Assembly (NCBI GenBank): GCA_038323375.1
Contig: JBBQGV010000010.1
Span: 27,053 to 91,052 of the forward strand
Direction: 5' to 3'
Origin: JABWAJ01 sp038323375
GTDB lineage: Bacteria; Bacteroidota; Bacteroidia; Chitinophagales; Saprospiraceae
Length of the DNA stretch: 64,000 nt
Shown in pieces: positions 1-7,444 of the stretch. Below the pieces are notes generated by a model, which searched no databases, had not been told where the DNA came from, and saw nothing but the letters and a program-made list of their open reading frames with translations. Both the position numbers and the translations under genes were made by a program. Numbering within the stretch: position 1 is the stretch's first letter; every line of letters starts with the position of its first letter.

Positions 1-126
1 GAATCGGTTCAGGCGTTTCCTGAGGGCAAAGAATTTCTGGATATTTTATCAAAAACAGGGTATCACGCCCATCGTTGCATCCCTTTAACATTCGGAATAT
101 GTTCCATTTACGTGGCAAAAAAATAA
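1..126 (+). CDS. ubiE: C-terminal end of demethylmenaquinone methyltransferase (partial)
   Basis: The window opens inside a frame-1 reading frame of 41 codons that stops at TAA 124-126. The visible end contains 'AFPEGKEFLDIL' and 'CIPLTFGICSIYVAKK', which is the characteristic tail of the UbiE/MenG C-methyltransferase family (last methylation of menaquinone, membrane-associated). The catalytic SAM-binding part lies outside the window. Its stop codon overlaps the next start by one base (TAATG), so it is probably cotranscribed with porT, an arrangement common in Bacteroidota. Family assignment rests on the tail only. Confidence 0.7.
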   Translation, partial: ESVQAFPEGKEFLDILSKTGYHAHRCIPLTFGICSIYVAKK

Positions 127-821
127 TGTTCGCGCTGCTCCCGGCGCTTTTTGTCGTTTCCTTCGCACAGGCACAGCGCTACAGCGGCGGCAACTACAAT
201 TTTTATAACTTTGAAAAAAAAGCCTACTACTTCGGCATCACGTTGGGTAGGAATACCTCTTCTTTCAAGCCATTTCGCTCCAAAGAGTTTTTGCTAAACG
301 ATACGATCATCGGCATCGAAAGCATCAGCGGCCCCGGGTTCAACCTCGGTATTGTGACCAACCTGAAGATTGGGGACTATTTCGATTTCCGCTTCACCCC
401 CACCCTGTCTTTTGCCGAGCGCAATATTCGCTACAACAAAGACAGCCGGTTTTCCAATTTCAGCCAGCGAAGCATCGAGCAGGTACTGGTAGAAATGCCG
501 TTCCAATTCCGTTATAAATCAGCACCCTACCGCGATTTTCGCCTTTTCGTCACCGCCGGAATCAAATATTCCTTCGATGTAGCGAGCGATTCTCGTACCC
601 GTCAGGCTGGAAATATCGTCAAAATTGCGCCCAACGACTTTGCCGTGGAATACGGTGCCGGCATCCAGTTTTTCTTCCCTTATTTTATCTTTTCACCGGA
701 GTTTAAAATGTCGAACGGCATTGGCAACATCCTTATTTACAACGACAACATCGAGGAATCAACGGTATTGGATAAGATTTTGTCCAGAACTTTTACGATT
801 TCTCTGCACTTTGAAGGGTGA
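126..821 (+). CDS. porT: Type IX secretion system outer membrane protein PorT
   Basis: A barrel protein of 231 residues. I chose the ATG at 126, which overlaps the preceding stop (TAATG) and starts directly with a signal peptide (FALLPALFVVSFAQAQ); an upstream in-frame ATG at 75 lies inside the ubiE frame. The mature part carries the PorT hallmarks 'KKAYYFGITLG', 'GPGFNLGIVTNLKIGDYFD', 'FRFTPTLSFAERN' and 'FPYFIFSPEFKMSNGIGN' and ends in aromatic beta-strands. PorT (SprT in gliding bacteria) is an outer membrane protein needed for T9SS export of proteins with C-terminal sorting domains, several of which are encoded in this window. Length is normal for the family. Confidence 0.88.
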   Translation: MFALLPALFVVSFAQAQRYSGGNYNFYNFEKKAYYFGITLGRNTSSFKPFRSKEFLLNDTIIGIESISGPGFNLGIVTNLKIGDYFDFRFTPTLSFAERNIRYNKDSRFSNFSQRSIEQVLVEMPFQFRYKSAPYRDFRLFVTAGIKYSFDVASDSRTRQAGNIVKIAPNDFAVEYGAGIQFFFPYFIFSPEFKMSNGIGNILIYNDNIEESTVLDKILSRTFTISLHFEG

Positions 822-842
822 TTACTTCGTGTCTGTCTTTAT

Positions 843-1080
843 AGTCCGATAACTGCGTTATGTTTAGCCCCAAAATCGGTCATTTACGCGAGTAAACTCC
901 CGTTTTTGGGGCTAAACATGCCTTGTTCTCGAACTCTAAAGAGCAGACACCCGACTAAATGAGTCCGATAACTGCGTTGTATTTTGCCCCAAAACTGGTC
1001 ATTTACGCGAGTAAACTCCCGTTTTTGGGGCTAAACATGCCTTGCTCTCGAACTCTAAAGAGCAGACACCCGACTAAATG
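843..1080. repeat. Tandem pair of a 119-bp dispersed repeat
   Basis: Two adjacent copies, 843-961 and 962-1080, differ at only a few positions. Each unit starts AGTCCGATAACTGCGTT and ends with CCCGACTAAATG. Inside each unit the segment TTTAGCCCCAAAA is answered by TTTTTGGGGCTAAA in inverted orientation (imperfect in the second copy), and a smaller TTTAC-N4-GTAAA stem sits between them, so each unit can fold into a nested hairpin. A diverged copy occurs at 21611-21727 and a related inverted segment at 50471-50548. No reading frame is evident. Function unknown. Confidence 0.85.
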
Positions 1081-1112
1081 TAGCTGCGTTACGTTCGGCC
1101 TAAGCTAGATGG

Positions 1113-1198
1113 ACACGGAGTCTCGCGGAGTAAACACGAAGTCTCACGGAGTGGCTTTACTCTGCGAGACTTCGTGTTTACTCCGTGAAACTCCGTGT
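1113..1198. repeat. Long inverted repeat (33-bp arms)
   Basis: Arms 1113-1145 and 1166-1198 are complementary at 31 of 33 positions with a 20-nt loop. The arm contains two internal copies of an ACACGGAGT/CACGGAGT motif and GTAAACACGAAGTCTC. It follows the 119-bp tandem repeats in the non-coding stretch between porT and acpH (convergent genes), so it could end transcription from either side, but it has no T-tract and looks more like a REP-type or mobile-element remnant. Confidence 0.75.
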
Positions 1199-1282
1199 TA
1201 TAAGAATTTCGGACGCCTCGCGTCCTCTTATTGGACTTTTACATGACCGCTGAAGCTCAGACACCGACTCTAAAAACAGATA

Positions 1283-1858
1283 CTATTTAAATACCTTGAT
1301 GGATTCAATCAAATCAGGAAAAAACACCCCGAATTCTATCTGCAATGCTGGCATGTGGTGCTGTAAACTCTCTACCGCGCCATCCAAATGGGTGGGTGCC
1401 GACACGTAGTGCCGCATGCGTTCAAACGCAAAATCAAGTCCCTCGAAGGTTCCGTATTTCAACAGCCAGTTGTCAGAGATCATGCGTTCCAGGCGCTGGG
1501 CGACCGGCTCGGGCATCAAATCGGTGTAGCGCAACAATACGGCATAAGCCCGGTTCGCAAACTCATGTAACGGTTCCTGGCTGTATTGCGCCCAGTTTTG
1601 CGTCAGCAAATGGTCGTAATAGACATCCATCAGCACCGCTGCGTACTTGTGATGTTCGGGGTAAAGCCTGCGCACCCCTTGCAAAACTGCAGGATGCTGA
1701 TCCGTATACGTATCTATATGGCGGTGCAGTTTGACGCCTTCCCGGATGGCTGCGGGAAGGGCCTGAACTTGCTTATTCCGCAAAAAATCCCCCAGAAAGT
1801 TGCCGACAATCCAGCCTTCGTTGTCGCCGGAAAGAAAAGTATGTGCGAGAAAATTCAT
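1283..1858 (-). CDS. acpH: Acyl carrier protein phosphodiesterase
   Basis: 191 residues, starting MNFLAHTFLSG. The conserved segments 'IVGNFLGDFLRNK', 'GVKLHRHIDTYTDQHP' and 'VLMDVYYDHLL' are those of the AcpH family (DUF479), which hydrolyses the 4'-phosphopantetheine prosthetic group from holo-ACP in the cytoplasm; the histidine/aspartate-rich motifs are the probable metal-binding site. The length equals that of E. coli AcpH. The ATG at 1858 directly precedes the conserved N-terminus. The downstream helicase gene on the same strand lies 33 bp upstream of this start, so the two may be cotranscribed. Confidence 0.88.
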   Translation of the reverse strand: MNFLAHTFLSGDNEGWIVGNFLGDFLRNKQVQALPAAIREGVKLHRHIDTYTDQHPAVLQGVRRLYPEHHKYAAVLMDVYYDHLLTQNWAQYSQEPLHEFANRAYAVLLRYTDLMPEPVAQRLERMISDNWLLKYGTFEGLDFAFERMRHYVSAPTHLDGAVESLQHHMPALQIEFGVFFPDLIESIKVFK

Positions 1859-1891
1859 GCTAATTTGAAAATTTAAAATAACAAATAAACC

Positions 1892-4800
1892 TCAAGAACG
1901 GTTAACGACGGTACAAAAACCGATTAATTCCCGATAAATTGCGCTGTGGGCCAGCAATTCCGGATTACCGAGTATGATAATCTGCTCGCGCGCGCGGGTC
2001 AACGCCACATTTAGCTTGCGGTCAATGCCTTCGTCTGAAAGGGAACTCAGGATATTCAATTGATGCAACGTATTCGTACACAGCGAGATAATGATGATGT
2101 CGCGCGCACCACCCTGGTAGCGCTCTACGGTATCCACCGTGATTTGGTCTGGGTCGAACCCGCTTTGAGCCAAAGTCTGCCGAATGCGGGCAATCTGGGC
2201 TCGATAAGGCGTAATGACGCCAATGCTCCCCGGATGAAAAAATTTTCCGGTAGTTTTATAATGTCCGAACAGGTAATGCACTAAATCAGCAACGGCATCC
2301 GATTCGTAAACATTCACTTTTTGAATGGCACCACGCTCATCCACCGGGGTTGGAATAAAAATAGCACGGGCACTGAAAATTTGTGAATACCAGCCATTTT
2401 CAACGACAAGCGCATCGAGCGGCGCGACCTGCCTATCGTAGCCCCACACTGCTGAAGGCAAAATTTGCAGGGTCTTTTCGTAAAAAAAGCGATTTGGAAA
2501 ATCCATAATGGCCTCGTGCATCCGTCCCTGGTGGCTGAGCTGCGCGTAAGCGTGCGCCCATCCGTTTTGCAGGCAACGCTTGTACAGGCGTTCAAAAAGC
2601 GACTGCCGGAGGTTGTTGAGTCCGATAGCCTGCAAATCAGCGTCGGGCACCGCAGAAACCGCTTCGTCCTGCGATACCACTGCGGGCAGTTGTTTGTGGT
2701 CGCCAATGAGCGCAAACCACGGGAAATTTGGCAACAAACCCACCAGCGAGGGTTCCAATATCTGCGAAGCCTCGTCAATTATTGCCCGGTGAAAGGTTTT
2801 CAGTTTGAACAACTCGGGCTTTCCGGCCACCGATGCCACCGTGCCAACCAAAATACGGCAATCGTTGATCAAAGCCTTCAACTCCGCCCTTGTCGTCAGC
2901 TTTTCAATATTTGCATCGAACAAGCGCTCGTGAAAACGACTTTCTGTGGCGTATCGCGACCCGATTCGCAGGTATTGATCGCGCATGTGTTCTCCGATGC
3001 TTTCGATGGCTTCGCAAATTTCGTCCACTGCACGGTTGGTATAAGCCAAAACCATCAGGTTATCGCCCGTGTGTTCAAAAAAATGACCGACCATGCTGCG
3101 CAGCATCACGCTGGTTTTGCCGGTTCCGGGCGGCCCCCAGAGCAGGAAATAATCTTTAGAAGCCAATATTTTTTGAAAAATAGCCCCTTGTTCCGGCGTC
3201 ATACCTGCGGGTGAAGCCCCCAATTCGCTATCCTCAACTGCTTCCGGTGCGCGCAAGCCCAATATCAATTCTTTTTTTGGACGATCCACGCCCGCGAACG
3301 CAAACAAGCCGCGGTATTGCGCATTAAAACTGCTGTCCAACAAGTCGTGTTCGATACTCCAAAACGGCGTTTTTTCTAAGAGCGCCGCGTTGCGCTGGCG
3401 GGAGCGAAGGCGCACCAGGATTTGCTCGCGCCTGATTTCCACAATCGTACATTTCAACACCTGGTTGCGCAATGCAGCCTGGTCATCCGGATCCCGGCCT
3501 GGGTACAACACGGCGATGTCGCCTACCCGGAAATTGGCCAACTCCGGCGTCCGTTCCGTTCGGGCGAGCCCCAGTAACGGTTCTTCTTCGCCTGCCTTGT
3601 TCATTCGTACTTCCAAAAAGTCGAGGATATCAAAGCTTTCACGTTTCTGATCGCGGGAATTGCGCCAAAGCATCGCCTGACCATTGAGGTTTTCAACGCC
3701 CTCCACCCCGGTTTTTGCTAAACGGTGTTCCCGAGCAATGAACCCGGAAAATGCGATAAAATATTTTCGTTCGAGGTCGTTCATGCCTTCGTAAACCGCA
3801 GAAAAAGCGTTGAGGTCGCGCCGCAAAAAAGTCTGATTGCCGGGGCATTGGTCGCCGGTGAGTTGGCCAAACAGCCGCCGCCCCTGCTCCGGCAAGGGCG
3901 CATCTCCTGTTCCCAGTGCTGCTAAGGCGTACTCCAGTCCCAGTATGCTGTTGCGCAATTGCAGGGCTTCGTATTGCTGCACTTTCACGGTGGGCGCATA
4001 GCGCAGCGGGCGCTCTTCTACTCCCGAATAAAGAATGTAGCACATCGGGTCGGGGGGCGTGCCAAAGGTGGAGCGCACCAGCAGGTCATAAAGCAGGGTT
4101 TGGGTAAAATGGCTGTGGTTGATGCCATAAACATTGGGCTTGAAAATTTTCCCGCTTTTTAATTCGACAATGGCCGTGCGCGGTTGTGTCCCTTCCGACT
4201 GTCGGTAAAAAACGTCCAAACGCCCCTGCAAGCCATAGGTTTCGGAATAAAAAGAAGGTTCCACAAAACAATCCGAGGTCGAAATGTCCTGCTCGGCAAA
4301 AACCTGTTCCAGCACTTGCCGGAGGTTGGTGTAATGTTTTTGCGATAAGCCCATCATATCCACCACTTCCCGGTCGTTGAACAAGCAAAACCCCAAAGGG
4401 TTGAGGCGGAAAACACGGCTTTTCAGTTCTATGTAGGTCGTATCGGGCTGGGTAATCAGTTCATCCAAATAAAAATTGGCGATATTACCGAGCATCAGAC
4501 TGGGCGTGGTTTCTTTTGGCAAAAATTTATCTAAGAGGTACTGCCAGGGAAAAGGGGTTCCGTCGAGTACGCTGCCAGCAATGGCCGATACGTCCACCAA
4601 GTGGTCTGGAGCGAAAACAAAAGCGCGTGGTCGGTAAATGCCATCGGCGCCGATTTCCACGTCCAGCAGGTTAATGGTTACCGGAAAACCAAAAACGGCG
4701 CGCAGGTTTTTGATGCCCGGCGTGAACGGTTCGTTCCGGTCGGCAATATGGTATTGCACCCGCACGGTTTCTTCCGGCGCTTCTTCGTCCCGTGCGATTA

Positions 4801-5272
4801 ATTGCGTTTTTTCTACGTCTTCCTCCAGGATCAACACCCGGGCTTTACTTCGGAAAGATTTGATGGCGTTGGGTGCGAAATCAACCGACCAGCGAACAGG
4901 CAGCAGCGTTGCCAATGCAGGGGGAATGGCCGAACCGGACAGTGCTTCCAGGGCAACCGCCGTCGCTTTCAACCCTAATTGCAGCAAATCGGGCGCTGGA
5001 AATTTTGGTTGGTTCGACACGCCGCATTTCCGAAAGGTATGCAGGTAGTATTGCAGGCTTTTGTCCAATTGCCATTTGTGGCAAATGTAGGCTAAGCGCG
5101 CAAACAAGGTGGCAAATTGCAGGCGTTCGGTTTTGGTGGCTTCAAGTAATACGGCTAAAAATAAGCGATGTGCCTCTCCGATCCTGATTGTCAGGTCTTT
5201 ATCCTTTTGTACCGCGATTTTTTCCAATTCGCGGTACAAAAGAAGCGCTGTTTCCGGGCGAATCGCCTTCAT
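1892..5272 (-). CDS. Dna2-like nuclease-helicase (Cas4/RecB-type nuclease plus SF1 helicase)
   Basis: 1126 residues from the ATG at 5272. The N-terminal half contains a PD-(D/E)XK nuclease core: 'GRLDVF' about residue 350, 'VELKSGK' about 370 and 'QTLLYDLL' about 391, the D...ExK...QxxxY order of the RecB/Dna2/Cas4 group. The C-terminal half is a superfamily 1 (Upf1/Dna2-like) helicase: Walker A 'GPPGTGKTS' about 713, Walker B 'IIDEASQ', motif III 'IGDHKQLPAVV', motif V 'VERYQGGARDI' and motif VI 'NVALTRAREQI'. A role in DNA end processing or repair is inferred. An upstream in-frame ATG at 5311 would add 13 residues, but those codons lie in the end of an inserted inverted-repeat element, so I reject it. 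I could not assign the four cysteines of an Fe-S cluster. Confidence 0.82.
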   Translation of the reverse strand: MKAIRPETALLLYRELEKIAVQKDKDLTIRIGEAHRLFLAVLLEATKTERLQFATLFARLAYICHKWQLDKSLQYYLHTFRKCGVSNQPKFPAPDLLQLGLKATAVALEALSGSAIPPALATLLPVRWSVDFAPNAIKSFRSKARVLILEEDVEKTQLIARDEEAPEETVRVQYHIADRNEPFTPGIKNLRAVFGFPVTINLLDVEIGADGIYRPRAFVFAPDHLVDVSAIAGSVLDGTPFPWQYLLDKFLPKETTPSLMLGNIANFYLDELITQPDTTYIELKSRVFRLNPLGFCLFNDREVVDMMGLSQKHYTNLRQVLEQVFAEQDISTSDCFVEPSFYSETYGLQGRLDVFYRQSEGTQPRTAIVELKSGKIFKPNVYGINHSHFTQTLLYDLLVRSTFGTPPDPMCYILYSGVEERPLRYAPTVKVQQYEALQLRNSILGLEYALAALGTGDAPLPEQGRRLFGQLTGDQCPGNQTFLRRDLNAFSAVYEGMNDLERKYFIAFSGFIAREHRLAKTGVEGVENLNGQAMLWRNSRDQKRESFDILDFLEVRMNKAGEEEPLLGLARTERTPELANFRVGDIAVLYPGRDPDDQAALRNQVLKCTIVEIRREQILVRLRSRQRNAALLEKTPFWSIEHDLLDSSFNAQYRGLFAFAGVDRPKKELILGLRAPEAVEDSELGASPAGMTPEQGAIFQKILASKDYFLLWGPPGTGKTSVMLRSMVGHFFEHTGDNLMVLAYTNRAVDEICEAIESIGEHMRDQYLRIGSRYATESRFHERLFDANIEKLTTRAELKALINDCRILVGTVASVAGKPELFKLKTFHRAIIDEASQILEPSLVGLLPNFPWFALIGDHKQLPAVVSQDEAVSAVPDADLQAIGLNNLRQSLFERLYKRCLQNGWAHAYAQLSHQGRMHEAIMDFPNRFFYEKTLQILPSAVWGYDRQVAPLDALVVENGWYSQIFSARAIFIPTPVDERGAIQKVNVYESDAVADLVHYLFGHYKTTGKFFHPGSIGVITPYRAQIARIRQTLAQSGFDPDQITVDTVERYQGGARDIIIISLCTNTLHQLNILSSLSDEGIDRKLNVALTRAREQIIILGNPELLAHSAIYRELIGFCTVVNRS

Positions 5273-5289
5273 TGTCTTTTTAGATATTA

Positions 5290-5450
5290 GACTTGTTGCG
5301 ACGGGAATCATCGCGGGGTAGGAATGGCTCTTTTTTGTACACTCATCACCTTTTTTTCGTCACAGAACAGGGCTATGATCCTCAAAAAACGCTTTGATTG
5401 GTCAAAAAATAGCTCATTCCTCCCACCACGCTGACCCGTCGCAACAAGTC
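5290..5450. mobile_element. MITE-like element with 16-bp terminal inverted repeats and TA flanks
   Basis: 161 bp bounded by perfect inverted repeats GACTTGTTGCGACGGG (5290-5305 and its complement at 5435-5450); beyond that the arms remain partly complementary for another 30 bp around an AGGAATG motif. Both ends are flanked by TA (5288-5289 and 5451-5452), as expected for a target duplicated by IS630/mariner-type transposases. No open frame of its own. It lies 17 bp upstream of the helicase start codon, so it has replaced or displaced that gene's promoter region. The transposase type is inference from the TA flanks only. Confidence 0.72.
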
Positions 5451-5584
5451 TATTAGAAAAACGGGGAGTATGCTACCTGTCAGAATTGGTAACGAATCTA
5501 CAACATTTTTACTGCATGGGAAAGTCTGAGGGCGGATGGTTGAGTTGGTTCGTGTTATTTGACGCCCAACCGGTATATCAAGCT

Positions 5585-5869
5585 TTAGCTGAATGGATTG
5601 CCCATTCTGACATCAAAAACAGAAATAATGGTAATTGAGTTTTTCCCAACTTCGTAAACCAAAGCTACATTTTTCGTGACAACGCAACGGCGAAATTTAG
5701 GGAACCTTCTTGCTGGCGGGCAGAAATGCTTAAATTGGCGGAAATTGGCAATAAGGGCATTCATCTTGTCATCCAACTTCAAGACAGCGTCGGTTGAATT
5801 TCGGTAAGTTTGTTCCAGGACTTCCAGATAATCATCTTTGGCGGCAAGGGTGATATCAACTTTTATCAT
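5585..5869 (-). CDS. Type II toxin, RelE/ParE family
   Basis: 94 residues. The pattern 'ITLAAKDDYLEVLEQTYRNS', the basic stretch 'RRFPKFRRCVVTKNVALVYEV' and the closing strand 'ITIISVFDVRMGNP' are those of the ParE/RelE toxin fold, which inhibits gyrase (ParE) or cleaves ribosome-bound mRNA (RelE); the sequence does not tell which. It follows its antitoxin by 12 bp on the same strand, the usual order. The pair is slightly AT-richer than its neighbours, consistent with acquisition. The start ATG at 5869 is the only one upstream of the first beta-strand. Confidence 0.82.
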   Translation of the reverse strand: MIKVDITLAAKDDYLEVLEQTYRNSTDAVLKLDDKMNALIANFRQFKHFCPPARRFPKFRRCVVTKNVALVYEVGKNSITIISVFDVRMGNPFS

Positions 5870-5881
5870 AAAAAAAGAAGG

Positions 5882-6127
5882 TTATTGGGGTCGAATTTTT
5901 TGCCCTGCTTTTTGCTGAACGGCTTCCCATGAAACCACTTTGCCTTCTAACGCCTGAGCAGTTCCAGTTTCAATTTCCCCTTTTTCTTCTTCTGAAATCA
6001 TATCCCACCAATCCACTTCTTCATCGCGTAGAGAAGCAAACATGGCTGCAATTTGTTCGAGGATAACAGGGTCGTCGGTTTCTACCACCATCCTGTGAAG
6101 ATTATTTTTCAGATCGCTGGTACTCAT
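5882..6127 (-). CDS. Antitoxin of RelE/ParE-type module
   Basis: 81 residues from ATG 6127 (MSTSDLKNNLHRMV); an earlier TTG at 6136 is possible but not needed. The N-terminal segment 'STSDLKNNLHRMVVETDDPVILEQIAAMF' is typical of small Bacteroidota antitoxins paired with ParE/RelE toxins, and the acidic middle (EEVDWWDMISEEEKGEIE) is the kind of flexible region that wraps the basic toxin. No clear ribbon-helix-helix is obvious by eye. The toxin starts 12 bp downstream. A good promoter lies just upstream, so the pair forms its own operon, probably autoregulated as is usual for such modules (inference). Confidence 0.78.
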   Translation of the reverse strand: MSTSDLKNNLHRMVVETDDPVILEQIAAMFASLRDEEVDWWDMISEEEKGEIETGTAQALEGKVVSWEAVQQKAGQKIRPQ

Positions 6128-6159
6128 TGTATTCAAAATATGAAAATGAATCTATTGTA

Positions 6160-6190
6160 CAAACCTACAAAAAAACATCGCTTTTTGCAA
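6160..6190 (-). promoter_or_regulatory. Promoter of the toxin-antitoxin operon
   Basis: On the minus strand a TAGGTTTG box (6167-6160) fits the Bacteroidota -7 consensus TAnnTTTG, with TTGC at 6190-6187 about 19 nt upstream as the -33 box. It places the transcript start near 6153, about 26 nt before the antitoxin ATG. Confidence 0.6.
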
Positions 6191-6220
6191 GGTGACTCCC
6201 CTTGTCTTATTTTTTTAGCG

Positions 6221-6535
6221 TTACCGGTTCAGGAAAGCCTGAATGCCAATGGTCAATCCAATGAGGGTGACGCCGCCGCCAAAGTCAAAAGCAAAGGCTG
6301 GTTCCAATGCAACGCCGTCGTTCAGGAAAAGGGAATACCCAAAGGCGCCGCCAAACCGGGTGGAACTGGCGGCGCTGTCGAATCCGTCCAAATTCGTGCT
6401 GGTAAAGTTCAGATTAGCCTGTAAGAACAGTCCTTTCAAAACGTAATAGCGCGCGAAAAGTCCCAGACCAAACTGTGAAAACCCTTCCCCTGCCGCCACG
6501 CCAATATTGGCACCGATAGCCAAGTCGTCCTCAAC
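6221..6535 (-). pseudogene. C-terminal stub of an outer membrane beta-barrel protein
   Basis: The frame reads '...FVEDDLAIGANIGVAAGEGFSQFGLGLFARYYV' through to 'GVTLIGLTIGIQAFLNR', a run of alternating beta-strands typical of the last half of an OmpA-like/OMP_b-brl barrel ('NLAIGANIG', 'FARYYV'). No signal peptide or first strands exist: going upstream the frame runs directly into the terminator stem at 6541-6572 and then the neighbouring TPR gene's tail. No ATG precedes the strand motif; only an internal TTG at 6523. I infer a 5' deletion that joined this fragment to the end of the TPR gene's terminator. Confidence 0.65.
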
Positions 6536-6572
6536 AAAAAAAGCAGTCCGAGCCCATTTGCCCGAACTGCTT
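6536..6572 (-). terminator. Rho-independent terminator of the TPR gene
   Basis: Stem AAGCAGTCCGAGC / GCCCGAACTGCTT around a 6-nt loop, followed on the minus strand by seven T residues (A-run 6536-6542 on plus). It lies 50 bp beyond the stop of the minus-strand TPR gene. Confidence 0.8.
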
Positions 6573-6622
6573 TTCCCGAAAAGACCGCACGCCGGTCTTC
6601 CTTCCTTTTGCAGAAGCTTTGT

Positions 6623-7318
6623 TTACTGCCCGCCGGAAACGCGGATAATGTACTTTTCGACGTCTGCCGCTGCAGGAGAATCGGGGTAGTCCTTTTTGAT
6701 GCTTTCATAAGCAGCTTTGGCTTCCGCCAGATTGCCGTTCTTTTCGTGCAACATGCCGACCTTTTTCAGGTAGTAAGACGCGATAACCTCATTATCCGTT
6801 TCTTTCGCTGCATCCTGATACAGGCTCATGGCTTTGGTCAAGTCGCCTTTTTCACCGTAGGCATCGCCGAGTGCGCCGGATTTCATGGCAGGCGTGATTT
6901 CGCCGGCTGCATTAAAATCTTCCAGATAGGAAATGGCCGCATCGAACTGGCCAAGTTGCAGGTAGCAAAGTCCTGCGTAATATTTGGACAGATTGCCTGC
7001 TTTGGAGCCGCCATAGTTGTCTATGACGTCCAAGAATCCACTGTAACCGCCGCCCGGGTTAGTGAGGGCTAATTTGAAAGAATCTTTTTCAAATTGCACT
7101 TGTGCCTGGAACATCTGCTCCACTGCATCCCGCTGGCGCGGGTCGGAAACAAAATTTTTATATAGAAAAATGCCCAAGGCGACTACGACGAGTCCGCCGA
7201 CGAGTCCAAATACCAAAGTGCGATTCTTTTCCAGAAAACTCTGGGCCTGACTGCTGACTTCTACAAGGTTCAATAACGTTTCGTCCCCTTTCTTCTGATT
7301 GCTCTTCCTGGTTGACAT
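6623..7318 (-). CDS. Membrane-anchored tetratricopeptide repeat protein
   Basis: 231 residues from ATG 7318 (MSTRKSNQKKGDETLLNL). After a short charged cytoplasmic segment there is one membrane helix, 'TLVFGLVGGLVVVALGIFLY' (about 34-53), followed by a TPR-like solenoid with 'YYAGLCYLQLGQFDAAISYLE' and 'AYGEKGDLTKAMSLYQDAAK' and a last unit 'AEAKAAYESIKKDYPDSPAA'. The topology resembles YfgM-type or BamD-like ancillary proteins, suggesting a scaffold in the envelope; no enzyme motif. Longer in-frame starts up to 7516 would run into the divergent fbaA gene and are rejected. A terminator follows at 6536-6572. A divergent promoter region (7319-7444) is shared with fbaA. Confidence 0.78.
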   Translation of the reverse strand: MSTRKSNQKKGDETLLNLVEVSSQAQSFLEKNRTLVFGLVGGLVVVALGIFLYKNFVSDPRQRDAVEQMFQAQVQFEKDSFKLALTNPGGGYSGFLDVIDNYGGSKAGNLSKYYAGLCYLQLGQFDAAISYLEDFNAAGEITPAMKSGALGDAYGEKGDLTKAMSLYQDAAKETDNEVIASYYLKKVGMLHEKNGNLAEAKAAYESIKKDYPDSPAAADVEKYIIRVSGGQ

Positions 7319-7444
7319 GGCTTGTTTTTGAATAAGTTTGAAAAAAAGCGACGCAAAAATAAAAGTTTGTTTCACATTATTATAGCAATGACAGACCTTT
7401 GTGTCCGAAGTAATCTTTCCACCATCAATAAATGCTGCTACAAC

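Noticed and set aside
843..1080. CRISPR array
   Set aside because: Only two adjacent units of 119 bp with no spacers and no cas genes nearby; the units are hairpin repeats.
5273..5311. Helicase start at ATG 5311 adding 13 residues
   Set aside because: These codons are mostly encoded by the terminal repeat of the inserted element; the ATG at 5272 predates the insertion.
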